From: Dechloromonas denitrificans
GTDB lineage: Bacteria; Pseudomonadota; Gammaproteobacteria; Burkholderiales; Rhodocyclaceae
Length of the DNA stretch: 64,000 bases
Direction: 5' to 3'
Assembly (NCBI RefSeq): GCF_020510685.1
Contig: NZ_CP075185.1
Span: forward strand, 3,658,001 to 3,722,000
Under the pieces are notes generated by a model that saw nothing but the letters and a program-made list of their open reading frames with translations, was not told the DNA's origin and did not search any database. Shown one piece after another: positions 10,658 through 20,107 of this stretch. Positions within the stretch are counted from its first letter, which is position 1. Every line of letters starts with the position of its first letter. Position numbers and translations under genes: made by a program.

Positions 10658-11442
10658 TTCAGCACTCCATCGAGAAAATCATCGTCCGGATCGGGCAAGC
10701 CCCAGTGTGGCTCATAAATCGGCCCACGAAAATAGAGACCATCCGGCGAGAAGGTCGGTGCCGCCTGTTTGCGGTCCCTGGCCAGCAATAATTCGTCGAT
10801 CCAGGCCGGCGACTGCGTTCCCTTGCCGATGTAAACCAGACTACCAACCAGATTGCGCACCATATGATGGAGGAAAGCACTGGCCTCGAAATCGAAAACA
10901 AAGAGACTGCCCTGCTGGCGCACGTCGGCCCGCCACAGCGTTTTCACCGGCGTCTTGGCCTGGCAGCCGGCGGCACGAAAAGCGGAGAAGTCGTGCTCGC
11001 CGAGCAGGCCACGCGCCGCCTCCTGCATCGGCCCCAACTCGAGCGGCCCATGGAACCAGCCAACCCGGCCGGCCCAGAGGCCCGGACGTTGCGGCCGATT
11101 GAGCAGCAGATAGCGATAACGCCGACCCCGCGCACTGAACCTGGCGTGAAACTCGGGATCGACGGCTTGCGCCCAGCGCACTGCGACCCCCTCCGGCAAA
11201 TGCGAATTGACGCCCCGTACCCAGGCAGTCAGCGGCCGCTCGACCGGCGCATCGAAATGCACGACCTGATGGCTGGCATGTACGCCGGCGTCGGTCCGGC
11301 CGGCACAGATCACGCCGATCGGCAGGCCGGCGATTTCACGCAGCGCGGCCTCCAGCGCATCCTGCACCGTGCCGCCCTGCAACTGGCTCTGCCAACCATG
11401 AAAGCCGCTGCCAAAATACTCGACCCCCAGCGCAATCCTCAC
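10654..11442 (-). CDS. truA: tRNA pseudouridine(38-40) synthase
   Basis: From the GTG at 11442 the product is 262 residues, the normal TruA length. It modifies uridines 38-40 of the tRNA anticodon arm. The catalytic Asp51 sits in CAGRTDAGVHAS, and RYRYLL and FLHHMVRNLVG are family motifs. The GTG overlaps the preceding gene's stop (GTGA), supporting this start. A longer frame to 11688 would add an Arg-rich segment that only shadows the upstream gene. Confidence 0.94.
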   Translation of the reverse strand: MRIALGVEYFGSGFHGWQSQLQGGTVQDALEAALREIAGLPIGVICAGRTDAGVHASHQVVHFDAPVERPLTAWVRGVNSHLPEGVAVRWAQAVDPEFHARFSARGRRYRYLLLNRPQRPGLWAGRVGWFHGPLELGPMQEAARGLLGEHDFSAFRAAGCQAKTPVKTLWRADVRQQGSLFVFDFEASAFLHHMVRNLVGSLVYIGKGTQSPAWIDELLLARDRKQAAPTFSPDGLYFRGPIYEPHWGLPDPDDDFLDGVLK

Positions 11443-12032
11443 AGCAACGACGCTCCCAGCAACATTGCGGCGATCAGCACGACGGCCCGCGTATCGGCCG
11501 CGCGCCAAGCTGGCTGGCTGAGATGCAGGACGTTGGGGCCAAGCGCGTGATCCGGTTCGGCGTCGAGCATTTTTTTCCACGCTCCCTTTTCGGGTGGTGA
11601 CTGGATATTGTCCATGACCAGCGACACACGGACGACCAGACGCTCGCTGTCCAGCCCAAGTCGCCCAACCGGCAACAGCAACGCCCAAAGCGCGCCAACC
11701 AGACCGTCACGCCCCAAACGATTGAACAGCCAGGCAAGACTGCCCAGCATGACCAGCAGGCGAGCCGCCTGCAGATTGGCTTCGCCCAGACCTTCGTAGG
11801 TCGGCGCCCAGGCCAGATCCCACAACGCTTCACCGGGCGTGTTGTAGGCAAGAATGAGCCAGAGCATCAACAGCAGCCAGCGGGCGCGCCGAATATAACC
11901 GAGCCACGGCCGGGCAGCGCCAGGGGCCGAGAGAATGACGACCAGCGCCAGCAAGCCCAACCCGGGATAACCGAGAAACTGCACGGCAAGCACAGCCGCC
12001 AGCCAGGCGAGCAAGGAAACGGAAGGATGCAA
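11439..12032 (-). CDS. Small inner-membrane protein, possibly EcfT/CbiQ-like
   Basis: About 197 residues from the TTG at 12032 (214 if read from the GTG at 12083). Hydrophobic segments cover roughly the first 110 residues (HPSVSLLAWLAAVLAVQFL, ARWLLLMLWLILAY, LLVMLGSLAWLF), then comes a charged loop with RVSLVMDNIQS and a last C-terminal span. The layout resembles energy-coupling-factor T components, but no diagnostic motif is certain and no ATPase gene lies nearby. The inner start is preferred because a fimV terminator hairpin sits at 12043-12069; neither start has a convincing ribosome site. It is coupled to truA by GTGA overlap. Confidence 0.6.
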   Translation of the reverse strand: MHPSVSLLAWLAAVLAVQFLGYPGLGLLALVVILSAPGAARPWLGYIRRARWLLLMLWLILAYNTPGEALWDLAWAPTYEGLGEANLQAARLLVMLGSLAWLFNRLGRDGLVGALWALLLPVGRLGLDSERLVVRVSLVMDNIQSPPEKGAWKKMLDAEPDHALGPNVLHLSQPAWRAADTRAVVLIAAMLLGASLL

Positions 12033-12042
12033 AGCGGACCCC

Positions 12043-12069
12043 AAAAATGCACACAGCCCCTTGCGGGGC
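12043..12069 (-). terminator. Rho-independent terminator after fimV
   Basis: On the minus strand a GCCCC-GCAA-GGGGC hairpin (12069-12056) is followed after 8 bases by TTTTT (12047-12043), 26 bases beyond the fimV stop. The spacing between stem and T-run is longer than ideal, so termination may be partial and allow read-through into the membrane protein-truA-trp operon. Confidence 0.5.
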
Positions 12070-12094
12070 CATGTGCCATTCACAAACGGTGATT

Positions 12095-15000
12095 TTACTC
12101 GCCTATTCGACCGAGAATCGCACGCGCCTGCTCAACCAGATCGACCGGCCCCTCAGCCACCACCTCCTGAAGCAATTCACGCGCCCCTTCGAGATCGCCC
12201 ATTTCCTCGTAGGCTTTCGCCAGATCGAGCTTGGTGTTCACTTCTTCCCACTGGGAATCCTGAACGGGAGCTTCTTCTGGCGACGTCTCAACCGGTTTCG
12301 GTTCGGCTTCCGGTTGCACCTCTAGTGCCGGCTCGGCCGGCTGGCTAACCACCTCGACGGGCGCTTCGGCCGCCAGATCAAGGTTGATCGAGCCAATGTC
12401 GAAGTCCGTCGGCATCATCGGCTGACCGAGGAAGACGGAATCAGTCAACTTGACGTCGAACTCAAGCGAATCGGCATCGAGTACACCCGTATTAACCACC
12501 GTACTGGCCAGTTGCGGATTGTCGAAATCGACCTCCTCGGCCAGCGAATTCGGGGCAACCACCGTTTCAGTCGCCGAATTTTCGTCATTTTCGATATTGG
12601 CGCTAATCGGATTGATCGAGGTTTCAGTCGCCGAGGAGTCCATATCCAGGTCGAAATCGACCATCGGCGGCTCTTCCTGATACGGCGGCTCGGCAGCAAA
12701 AGCGCTGGCCGAAGTATCGCCACCAACATAGGTGCTGGCTGCATCGATGCCTGATGGCATGACCAACGTACCCTCAGGCGAGAAATCGTGAGCATCTTCG
12801 CCGGCCACTTCCGGCAGAGCGAACTCTTCGGCCACCGGCAAATCGAAATCGACGTCATCGACCTTCAAGTCATCGGCCACCTGCAAGTCGCTGGCTGATA
12901 CGTCGGCTTCCTCCGGCTCAGGAGCAGGAGCCGGCGCTTCCACACCCAGATCGAAGTCCAGCGCATCGTTGGCATCCACCGCCAACGATGTATCGACCGG
13001 CTCTTCGGCATCCAGTTTGACTTCCGGCGCCAACTCGGGGGAACCGAGGTCGAAATCAAGGCTCATCAGGTCGGCATCGGCTGTCAGATCGGTCGTTTCC
13101 GGTTCGGCAGCAACTTCTGCAACCGGCTCGACCTCAGCCAACTCCGACAATAGCAGCGTGTCTGTTTCAAAATCATCGGCCGGCGGGGCATTTTCCGGCA
13201 ACGGCGCCACCGCGGCCAACTGGGCCAATTCACCGGGCATGGCCAGCGTTGCCTTGCCGGTTTTATCCGGCGCAACGATCATCGTGGCATCCGGATCGAA
13301 AGACTCTGTCTGCCCGCGCGAACCGGAATACAGCGGGTTGGCCGGATCAAGGCCGACACCCAGCGCAGCAACTTTTTCCCAATCGGCACCTACGCCACCA
13401 GTCTGGGCATACAACTCGCTGGCCAGCGTCTCGAACTGCTTGAGACTGCGCCGGTTGGCATAGATTTCCAGGAGCTTGGCATGAATGGCCGTACGCTGCG
13501 GGTCCTTCTGCAAGGCCTCGAGCAAGATTTCTTCGGCCTGGGTATCACGGCCATAGGCCATGTACACATCGGCTTCGGCTACCGGATCAACCTCGTCGGT
13601 ATCGATCGTCCCCGGCCCCGTCTGGCTGAAATCGCCAGTTTGCGGCGCGGTGTTCCCGGTATCGACACTCTGACCGCCGGTCATCCGGAAGACGGAGTTG
13701 GGGCCAAGGCTTGACGGCCCCGGCGCAGCGGTCGTTTCGAGAGACGAAGGCTCGCCGCGCCGACGCTTGTAGAAGAAGTAGCCGGCGAGCAAGGCCAGGA
13801 TGCCGCCACCGCCGACCAGCGGTAGAGGATCGCCCAGCAGCGAATCGAGGAAGCTCGGCTCCGGTTCCGGTTCGGGCGCCGGTACTGGCGGCGGCACAGG
13901 CGCTTTCGGTGACGGCTCAACCGGCTTGGGCGCCTCAGACCGCTTGGTCTCGACCGGCTTCGCCTCTTCAGCTGCCTTCGGCGGCTCGACCGGTTCGGCC
14001 GGTTTCGCCACCTCGGCCAACTTCGGCTGTTCGAGCGGCTTTGCCGCTTCGACGACTTTCGCTGGCTCGGCTTGCTTCGGCGGTTCGACCGGCTTAATTT
14101 CTTCCTTCTTGGCTGCAGTCTGCTGCTGCAATTCCGCCAGCTTCTGATTCTTCATTTCGACGAGTTTCTGCAACTCGAGGACATTCTTCTCAAGCAGCGC
14201 CAGACGATCCTGCGCTTCCTTGAGCGCCTTGCCCTTGGCAATCTTGTCCGCTTCGCTGTCGGCCGCAGCCTTGCTGGCTGCAGCGCTGGTTGCCGCCAAT
14301 TCGGTCGGCGAAACCTTGAGCTGATCCTTGCCCTGCTGGGCCGGCGCAACCTTCTCTTCGACCTTGGCAGTAATCTTTCCGGAACTCGACTGGCTTACCG
14401 ACTCTTCCTTGGCCGATGCCTTGGCAGTCGTGGCGGCAAGCTTCTGGCGATAGGCATTCCAATCGGCAGCTTGCGCGACATAAATCTTTTTCGCCTCGGC
14501 ATCGGACACGGCTTCGACCGCTGCTCGCTCGGGAATGCCGAGGATGGCGCCTGCCTTCAGGCGATTGACGTTATCACCAATGAAAGCGTCGGGATTTTTC
14601 TGAAACAGCCCGACCAGCATCTGTTCGAGCGAAACACCGTCATGCTTGGTTTCGGTAGCGATCTTGCGCAACGTCTCGCCCGGACGGACGACTCTCGTCC
14701 CCGCAGCATCAGCCTTCTGCGGCTCGCTCGCCACTTTCGGCGCCGGCGCGGGTCGGGTGCCGGTCCTGGCCGGTGCCGGCCGTTCGACCATCGCCCCGCC
14801 ACCTTGCACGGTCTCGACAATACGCGCCTCGGCAACCGGACGCGACGCCTGTTTCACCGCAATTTCGGGCGGATCGAGCAGGAAGGTATATTCGCGGACC
14901 AACCGCCCGGCGGGCCAGTTCAGTTCGACCAGAAAGTCGAGAAAGGGCTCGTTGACCGGCTTGAACGACGTCACCTTGACCACCGCCTGCCCATTGGGCC

Positions 15001-15280
15001 GCTTCTCGATGGCAAAGCGCAGATCGAGCAGCACCGAAGCGAAGTCAACGCCGGCCTGGCGGAAAGCATCCTGTGGCGCCAGACGCGCCGTCATACCGGA
15101 AAGTTCGTCGCGGTTCGCACCGATCTCGACCTCGGCCCGCAGGGGCTGGCCCAGACCGGACAACACAGTGAGTTTTCCGAGACCCGCAGCCTCGGCGATC
15201 CATGGTGCGAAGGACAAACAAGAGGCGACTGCAAGTGCAGCCGCCCGCTTTTTGAATTTGGAGCAATTCGTTTCGTTCAC
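12095..15280 (-). CDS. fimV: FimV-family pilus/polarity protein
   Basis: The 1061-residue protein has a signal peptide (about 1-31, cleavage after AEA). The conserved FimV N-terminal domain begins GLGKLTVLSGLGQPL, followed by a LysM peptidoglycan-binding domain (about 193-246, RPGETLRKIA). A Glu/Lys/Pro/Ala-rich linker precedes a single membrane span near 488-505 with a stop-transfer KRRR. A long acidic cytoplasmic region ends in a short TPR-like FimV C-terminal domain (about 1012-1058, AYEEMGDLEGARELLQEVV). FimV organises type IV pilus/type II secretion and polar cAMP signalling in Pseudomonas. Low-complexity acidic stretches make the middle poorly alignable. Confidence 0.9.
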   Translation of the reverse strand: MNETNCSKFKKRAAALAVASCLSFAPWIAEAAGLGKLTVLSGLGQPLRAEVEIGANRDELSGMTARLAPQDAFRQAGVDFASVLLDLRFAIEKRPNGQAVVKVTSFKPVNEPFLDFLVELNWPAGRLVREYTFLLDPPEIAVKQASRPVAEARIVETVQGGGAMVERPAPARTGTRPAPAPKVASEPQKADAAGTRVVRPGETLRKIATETKHDGVSLEQMLVGLFQKNPDAFIGDNVNRLKAGAILGIPERAAVEAVSDAEAKKIYVAQAADWNAYRQKLAATTAKASAKEESVSQSSSGKITAKVEEKVAPAQQGKDQLKVSPTELAATSAAASKAAADSEADKIAKGKALKEAQDRLALLEKNVLELQKLVEMKNQKLAELQQQTAAKKEEIKPVEPPKQAEPAKVVEAAKPLEQPKLAEVAKPAEPVEPPKAAEEAKPVETKRSEAPKPVEPSPKAPVPPPVPAPEPEPEPSFLDSLLGDPLPLVGGGGILALLAGYFFYKRRRGEPSSLETTAAPGPSSLGPNSVFRMTGGQSVDTGNTAPQTGDFSQTGPGTIDTDEVDPVAEADVYMAYGRDTQAEEILLEALQKDPQRTAIHAKLLEIYANRRSLKQFETLASELYAQTGGVGADWEKVAALGVGLDPANPLYSGSRGQTESFDPDATMIVAPDKTGKATLAMPGELAQLAAVAPLPENAPPADDFETDTLLLSELAEVEPVAEVAAEPETTDLTADADLMSLDFDLGSPELAPEVKLDAEEPVDTSLAVDANDALDFDLGVEAPAPAPEPEEADVSASDLQVADDLKVDDVDFDLPVAEEFALPEVAGEDAHDFSPEGTLVMPSGIDAASTYVGGDTSASAFAAEPPYQEEPPMVDFDLDMDSSATETSINPISANIENDENSATETVVAPNSLAEEVDFDNPQLASTVVNTGVLDADSLEFDVKLTDSVFLGQPMMPTDFDIGSINLDLAAEAPVEVVSQPAEPALEVQPEAEPKPVETSPEEAPVQDSQWEEVNTKLDLAKAYEEMGDLEGARELLQEVVAEGPVDLVEQARAILGRIGE

Positions 15281-15313
15281 AGCGAAACCTTGAGCGTCGA
15301 TTTTGGGACTTTC

Positions 15314-15342
15314 AAATTAACATCATGGACTTAGCAATGCAA
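15314..15342 (-). promoter_or_regulatory. Candidate sigma-70 promoter of fimV
   Basis: On the minus strand TTGCAT (15342-15337) and TAATTT (15319-15314) are separated by exactly 17 bases and lie about 35-60 bases upstream of the fimV ATG. It is the best hexamer pair in the asd-fimV gap. The -10 is only a moderate match. Confidence 0.35.
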
Positions 15343-15390
15343 GCTAAACCTGCTTCTCATAGGCGACTTTTGGCATATTCCCAACAAATA

Positions 15391-15415
15391 AAAACCGGGA
15401 TGGCAATCCCGGTTT
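15391..15415. terminator. Bidirectional terminator between asd and fimV
   Basis: A perfect 8-bp stem ACCGGGAT-GGCA-ATCCCGGT (15394-15413) is flanked by A-runs on the left and T-runs on the right, so it can work on both strands. It lies 28 bases past the asd stop and separates the asd and fimV transcripts. Confidence 0.85.
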
Positions 15416-15441
15416 TTGATCCGCTTCGCCAACTTCGCAAA

Positions 15442-16575
15442 TCAGGCGTCGAGCAAAATCCGCAACATCCGCCGCAACGGCTCGGCAGCCCCCCACAGCA
15501 GTTGGTCGCCACAGGTGAAGGCGGCGAGATACTCCGGGCCCATCGCCATCTTGTGCAGACGACCGACCGGCACCGTCAGCGTGCCAGTAACAGCAGCCGG
15601 CGTCAGTTCGCGCTCGGATATCTCGCGCTCGTTGGGCACGACCTTGGCCCACGGATTGGCCTTGGCGAGCATGTCGGAAATTTCATCCAGCGGCACGTCC
15701 TTCTTCAGCTTGATGGTCAGCGCCTGACTGTGGCAGCGCATGGCACCGATGCGCACGCACAGGCCGTCGATCGGGATCGAACCGGCCGTACGGAAAGCCG
15801 GCTTGCCGAGGATCTTGTTGCACTCAGCGCCGCCCTTCCACTCTTCCTTCGACTGGCCGTTCTCGTAGGGCACATCGATCCACGGGATCAACGAACCGGC
15901 GAGCGGCGTGTTGCGGAAGTTCTTTTTCGGGAAGGCATCCGAACGGATGGTTTCGGCGACCTTGCGGTCGATGTCGAGAATCGCCGAAGCCGGGTCGGCC
16001 AGCAGATCGGCGACGGACGAATGGATGGCGCCCATCTGGGAGATCAGCTCGCGCATGTTCTGCGCGCCGGCGCCGGAAGCGGCCTGATAGGTCATCGAGG
16101 TTGCCCATTCGATCAGGTCGTTCTGGAACAGGCCACCGAGGCCCATCAGCATCAGGGAAACCGTGCAGTTGCCGCCGATCCAGTTTTTGCCACCCTTGGC
16201 CAGCGCGTCCTTGATGACGGGCATGTTGACCGGGTCGAGGACGATCACGGCGTCGTCGGCCATGCGCAGCGACGAGGCGGCATCGATCCAGTGACCGTTC
16301 CAGCCGGACGCACGCAGCTTGGGGAAGACCTCCTTGGTGTAGTCGCCGCCCTGACAGGTAATGACGATTTCGCAGGCTTTCAGCGCCTCAATCGAGGAAG
16401 CATCCTGCAACGGCAGCGAGGCTTCCTTGCCGCCGAACACCGGCGCTTTGCCGCCGGCGGCGGAGGTGGAGAAATACACCGGATCGATATGGGCGAAATC
16501 GCCCTCTTCGACCATGCGCTGCATCAGCACGGAACCAACCATGCCACGCCAACCGACCAGACCAACCTTCTTCAT
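15442..16575 (-). CDS. asd: Aspartate-semialdehyde dehydrogenase
   Basis: The 377-residue enzyme reduces aspartyl phosphate to aspartate semialdehyde, the branch point for Lys/DAP, Met and Thr. The N-terminal NADP motif is [14 protein letters not shown]. The catalytic Cys137 lies in [10 protein letters not shown], and [14 protein letters not shown] is a family signature. It follows leuB by 51 bp on the same strand; leuD-leuB-asd-fimV is a common betaproteobacterial neighbourhood. Confidence 0.96.
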   Translation of the reverse strand: MKKVGLVGWRGMVGSVLMQRMVEEGDFAHIDPVYFSTSAAGGKAPVFGGKEASLPLQDASSIEALKACEIVITCQGGDYTKEVFPKLRASGWNGHWIDAASSLRMADDAVIVLDPVNMPVIKDALAKGGKNWIGGNCTVSLMLMGLGGLFQNDLIEWATSMTYQAASGAGAQNMRELISQMGAIHSSVADLLADPASAILDIDRKVAETIRSDAFPKKNFRNTPLAGSLIPWIDVPYENGQSKEEWKGGAECNKILGKPAFRTAGSIPIDGLCVRIGAMRCHSQALTIKLKKDVPLDEISDMLAKANPWAKVVPNEREISERELTPAAVTGTLTVPVGRLHKMAMGPEYLAAFTCGDQLLWGAAEPLRRMLRILLDA

Positions 16576-16626
16576 GTCATCACTCTCCGAGTCAAACCTG
16601 TTTAACGCGCCGGGGCGCTTTTGGTA

Positions 16627-17682
16627 TTACGCCAGCGCCGCCAGCACGGCGTCGCCCATTTCCCTGGTCCCAACCTTGTTGGTGCCGCGTTCGTAGATAT
16701 CGCCGGTGCGATAGCCTTGCGCCAATACTTTTTTGACCGCATTCTCGATGCGGAGTGCCGGCTCTTCCAGAGCGAAGGTGTAGCGCAGCATCATCGCCGC
16801 CGAAAGGATCGTGGCCAGCGGATTGGCGATGCCTTTGCCGGCGATGTCCGGCGCCGAACCGTGCGACGGCTCGTAGAGGCCCTTGTTCTTGTCGTCCAGC
16901 GAGGCGGACGGCAGCATGCCGATCGAGCCGGTGAGCATCGAGGCTTCGTCGGACAGGATGTCGCCGAACATGTTGCCGGTAACCATCACGTCGAACTGCT
17001 TCGGCGCCTTGACCAGCTGCATCGCGGCATTGTCCACCAGCATGTGGCTGAGTTCGACATCCGGGTAATCCTTGCTGGTCTCGATCATCACGTCGCGCCA
17101 GAGCTGCGTGCATTCGAGCACATTCATCTTGTCGACCGAACACAGCTTCTTGTTGCGCTTCTGCGCCGCCTGGAACGCGACATGGCCAATGCGGCGGATT
17201 TCCGATTCGCTATAGACCATGGTGTTGAAACCGACGCGCTCGCCGTTTTCTTCACGGATGCCGCGCGGCTGGCCGAAATAGATATCGCCGGTCAGTTCGC
17301 GGACGATCAAGATATCCAGCCCGGCAACGACTTCCGGCTTCAGCGTCGAAGCATTGGCCAGTTCCGGATAGAGGATGGCCGGCCGCAGGTTGGCGAACAG
17401 GTTGAGGTCCTTGCGGATGCCGAGCAGACCACGCTCCGGGCGCTTCTCACGGGGCAGCGCATCCCACTGCGGGCCGCCGACTGCGCCGAGCAGCACGGCA
17501 TCGGCTTCGCGGGCCAGCTTCTGGGTTGCCTCGGGATAAGGAACGCCGGCCGCATCGACCGCTGCGCCGCCGAGCAAAGCCTCTTCCATCTCGAACTTGA
17601 GGTCGAGGGAGTTCAGCACACGCACTGCCTCGGCAGTGATTTCGGGACCAATGCCGTCACCCGGCAGAACACAAATCTTCAT
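16627..17682 (-). CDS. leuB: 3-isopropylmalate dehydrogenase
   Basis: The 351-residue enzyme oxidatively decarboxylates 3-isopropylmalate in leucine synthesis. It opens [14 protein letters not shown] and shows the metal/substrate motif [18 protein letters not shown] and the NAD-binding [11 protein letters not shown]. It follows leuD after 95 bp of odd repetitive DNA (see separate entry). It uses the product of the LeuCD isomerase encoded just upstream. Confidence 0.96.
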   Translation of the reverse strand: MKICVLPGDGIGPEITAEAVRVLNSLDLKFEMEEALLGGAAVDAAGVPYPEATQKLAREADAVLLGAVGGPQWDALPREKRPERGLLGIRKDLNLFANLRPAILYPELANASTLKPEVVAGLDILIVRELTGDIYFGQPRGIREENGERVGFNTMVYSESEIRRIGHVAFQAAQKRNKKLCSVDKMNVLECTQLWRDVMIETSKDYPDVELSHMLVDNAAMQLVKAPKQFDVMVTGNMFGDILSDEASMLTGSIGMLPSASLDDKNKGLYEPSHGSAPDIAGKGIANPLATILSAAMMLRYTFALEEPALRIENAVKKVLAQGYRTGDIYERGTNKVGTREMGDAVLAALA

Positions 17683-17777
17683 ATTTTTAGGATCCAGTGG
17701 TTAGGATTTAGGATCGAGCCAGAAGCCTTGCCAGTCGGTAATGCTGACTGATAGCTCAAACCCCTAATAACTAATGA
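17683..17777. repeat. Short-repeat intergenic spacer between leuD and leuB
   Basis: On the plus strand the 95-bp gap holds three copies of TTAGGAT within 35 bases near 17687-17720. A further run of ACTAA/CTAAT steps sits near 17762-17785, reaching the leuD stop. The rest of the leu cluster is tightly packed and GC-rich, so this low-complexity AT-rich patch stands out. It also contains the leuB ribosome-binding region. No mobile-element ends were seen. Confidence 0.5.
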
Positions 17778-18416
17778 CTAACTAAACAGCCAGGGCTGGT
17801 TAATACGACGTTTCTCTTCAAATTCGCGGATTTTTTCGGCGTGACGCAGGGTCAGGCCGATATCGTCCCAGCCATTGATCAGACATTCCTTGCGGAAGGC
17901 ATCGATCGAGAAGGGAATGCCGTAGCCGTCCGGACGAAGCACCACCTGCGCCTGCAGATCGACGACCAGCTTGTAGCCGGGCGTCGCTTCAACCTGCTTG
18001 AACAAGGTCTCGATCTCGGCGGCCGACAACACGATGGGCACAATGCCGTTCTTGTAGCAGTTGTTGAAGAAAATATCGGCAAACGACTCGGCGATGATCG
18101 CCTTGAAACCGAAATCGAGCAGTGCCCACGGCGCATGTTCGCGCGAACTGCCGCAGCCGAAGTTGGCACGGGTCAGCAGAACCTGCGCTCCCTGATAGCG
18201 GGGCTGGTTGAGCACGAAATTCGGGTTCTTCGGGCGCCCCGAATTATCCTGACCGGGCTGCCCGACATCCATGTAACGCCACTCGTCGAAGGCGTTCGGA
18301 CCGAAGCCGGAACGCTTGATCGACTTGAGAAACTGCTTGGGGATGATCGCATCGGTATCGACGTTGTTACGGTCGAGGGGGGCCACCAAACCTTCCAGAC
18401 GAACAAATTTATCCAT
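17778..18416 (-). CDS. leuD: 3-isopropylmalate dehydratase small subunit
   Basis: The 212-residue subunit pairs with LeuC to isomerise 2- to 3-isopropylmalate. It shows the aconitase swivel-domain features [13 protein letters not shown] and the signature [15 protein letters not shown]. Length and the C-terminus (INQPWLF) are typical of the proteobacterial form. It abuts the entericidin-like gene (shared position 18416), so leuC, that gene and leuD are probably one transcript. Confidence 0.96.
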   Translation of the reverse strand: MDKFVRLEGLVAPLDRNNVDTDAIIPKQFLKSIKRSGFGPNAFDEWRYMDVGQPGQDNSGRPKNPNFVLNQPRYQGAQVLLTRANFGCGSSREHAPWALLDFGFKAIIAESFADIFFNNCYKNGIVPIVLSAAEIETLFKQVEATPGYKLVVDLQAQVVLRPDGYGIPFSIDAFRKECLINGWDDIGLTLRHAEKIREFEEKRRINQPWLFS

Positions 18417-18631
18417 TACTCCACCACTTTCTGCACAGCTTCACCCGATTTCTTGAGGGCACCGCCGACGACTTCTCCAGTTTTGTTCAAAGCGCCACCG
18501 ACGGCCTCGCCACCTTTATGCAGCGCCTCGCCGGTCACCTCGACACCTTGCTTGACGTCCTTTTTGACGCCCTGCGCCGTGTTGCAGGCTGCCAGCCCGC
18601 AAACCATGAGTGCGATCAATAAATTACGCAT
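18416..18631 (-). CDS. Entericidin-like small lipoprotein
   Basis: This 71-residue protein starts at the ATG at 18631, with AAGGAC upstream. A signal peptide ([16 protein letters not shown]) ends in a lipobox with Cys17. The mature part starts [14 protein letters not shown], close to the entericidin A/B pattern, followed by three repeats of about 11 residues ([31 protein letters not shown]). It lies between leuC and leuD, 10 bp after leuC, so it must be co-expressed with leucine synthesis. In E. coli entericidin B is a toxic, stationary-phase lipoprotein; function here is unknown. Confidence 0.8.
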   Translation of the reverse strand: MRNLLIALMVCGLAACNTAQGVKKDVKQGVEVTGEALHKGGEAVGGALNKTGEVVGGALKKSGEAVQKVVE

Positions 18632-18641
18632 GGCGAGTCCT

Positions 18642-20048
18642 TTACAGAACTTCCCGCACATCGGCAAAGCGGCCGGCAATCGCTGCCGCTGCGGCCATCG
18701 CCGGACTGACCAGATGGGTACGCCCACCCGGACCCTGGCGGCCTTCGAAATTGCGGTTGGACGTCGAAGCGCAGCGTTCGCCCGGCTCCAGACGGTCGGC
18801 ATTCATCGCCAGACACATCGAGCAGCCTGGCTCGCGCCACTCGAACCCGGCGGCGACAAAAACCTTGTCGAGACCTTCATCCTCGGCCTGGCGTTTGACC
18901 AGCCCGGAACCCGGCACTGCAAGGGCCAGCTTGATGTTGGCGGCGATATGGCGGCCCTTGAGCACCGATGCCGCTTCACGCAGGTCTTCGATGCGGGAAT
19001 TGGTGCACGAGCCGATGAAAATCTTGTCGACGCTGATCTGGCTGATCGGCGTATTCGGGTTCAAGCCCATGTACTGCAGCGCCCGCTCCATGCCTTCGCG
19101 CTTGACCGGGTCCGGCTGCTTGGCCGGATCGGGAACGACGGCATCGATGGCGACAACCATTTCCGGCGAGGTACCCCAGGTCACTTGCGGACGAATGTCT
19201 TCAGCCTTCAGGGTTACGACGTGATCGAACTGGGCGCCGGCATCGGAATGCAGCGTGCGCCAGTAGGCCACCGCCTTGTCCCAGGTCTCGCCCTTGGGCG
19301 AGAAGAGGCGGCCGCGCAAATAATCGATCGTCGTGTCGTCGACCGCAACAAAGCCCATCCGCGCGCCACCCTCGATGGCCATGTTGCACAAGGTCATTCG
19401 GCCTTCCATCGACAGACCGCGAATGGCGCTACCGCCGAATTCGATGGCGTAACCGTTACCGCCAGCCGTGCCGATGGTGCCGATGATGGCCAGCGCCACG
19501 TCCTTGGCCGTAACGCCCTTGCCGAGCTTGCCATCGACGGCGATCAGCATGGTTTTCGATTTTTTCTGCAGCAGGCACTGGGTCGCCAGCACATGCTCGA
19601 CCTCGGAAGTACCGATGCCATGCGCCAGACAGGCGAAAGCGCCGTGCGTCGAGGTATGCGAATCGCCGCAGACGACGGTCATGCCGGGCAACGTCGCGCC
19701 GTTTTCGGGGCCGACGACATGGACGATGCCCTGCTTCGGATCCTTGAACGGGAAATAAGCCAGCGCCCCGACTTCGCGGATGTTGGCATCCAGGGTTTCG
19801 ACCTGCTGGCGCGAAACCGGGTCCTTGATGCCTTCTTCCCAGTGGTCGGTCGGCGTGTTGTGGTCAGCCGTCGCGACGATGGAAGAAATCCGCCAGGGCT
19901 TGCGGGCAGCCAGTTTCAGGCCCTCGAAGGCCTGCGGACTGGTCACTTCGTGCACGAGGTGACGATCGATATAGAGGAGGGCCGTGCCATCAGCTTCCTG
20001 ATGGACCACATGGTTCTCCCAGAGCTTGTCGTAGAGTGTCTTCGCCAT
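18642..20048 (-). CDS. leuC: 3-isopropylmalate dehydratase large subunit
   Basis: From the ATG at 20048 the protein is 468 residues, the normal LeuC length, beginning [15 protein letters not shown]. [4Fe-4S] ligands appear in [13 protein letters not shown] and [10 protein letters not shown], with the aconitase motif [14 protein letters not shown]. The open frame extends to 20552 but only as the antisense of the MFS gene. It is the first gene of the leuC-(entericidin-like)-leuD-leuB run. Confidence 0.96.
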   Translation of the reverse strand: MAKTLYDKLWENHVVHQEADGTALLYIDRHLVHEVTSPQAFEGLKLAARKPWRISSIVATADHNTPTDHWEEGIKDPVSRQQVETLDANIREVGALAYFPFKDPKQGIVHVVGPENGATLPGMTVVCGDSHTSTHGAFACLAHGIGTSEVEHVLATQCLLQKKSKTMLIAVDGKLGKGVTAKDVALAIIGTIGTAGGNGYAIEFGGSAIRGLSMEGRMTLCNMAIEGGARMGFVAVDDTTIDYLRGRLFSPKGETWDKAVAYWRTLHSDAGAQFDHVVTLKAEDIRPQVTWGTSPEMVVAIDAVVPDPAKQPDPVKREGMERALQYMGLNPNTPISQISVDKIFIGSCTNSRIEDLREAASVLKGRHIAANIKLALAVPGSGLVKRQAEDEGLDKVFVAAGFEWREPGCSMCLAMNADRLEPGERCASTSNRNFEGRQGPGGRTHLVSPAMAAAAAIAGRFADVREVL

Positions 20049-20107
20049 GGAACGCTTCAAATTGGCCGTAAAGCGTTGAATTATGGCACAGGATGGGCGC
20101 CTTTTTC

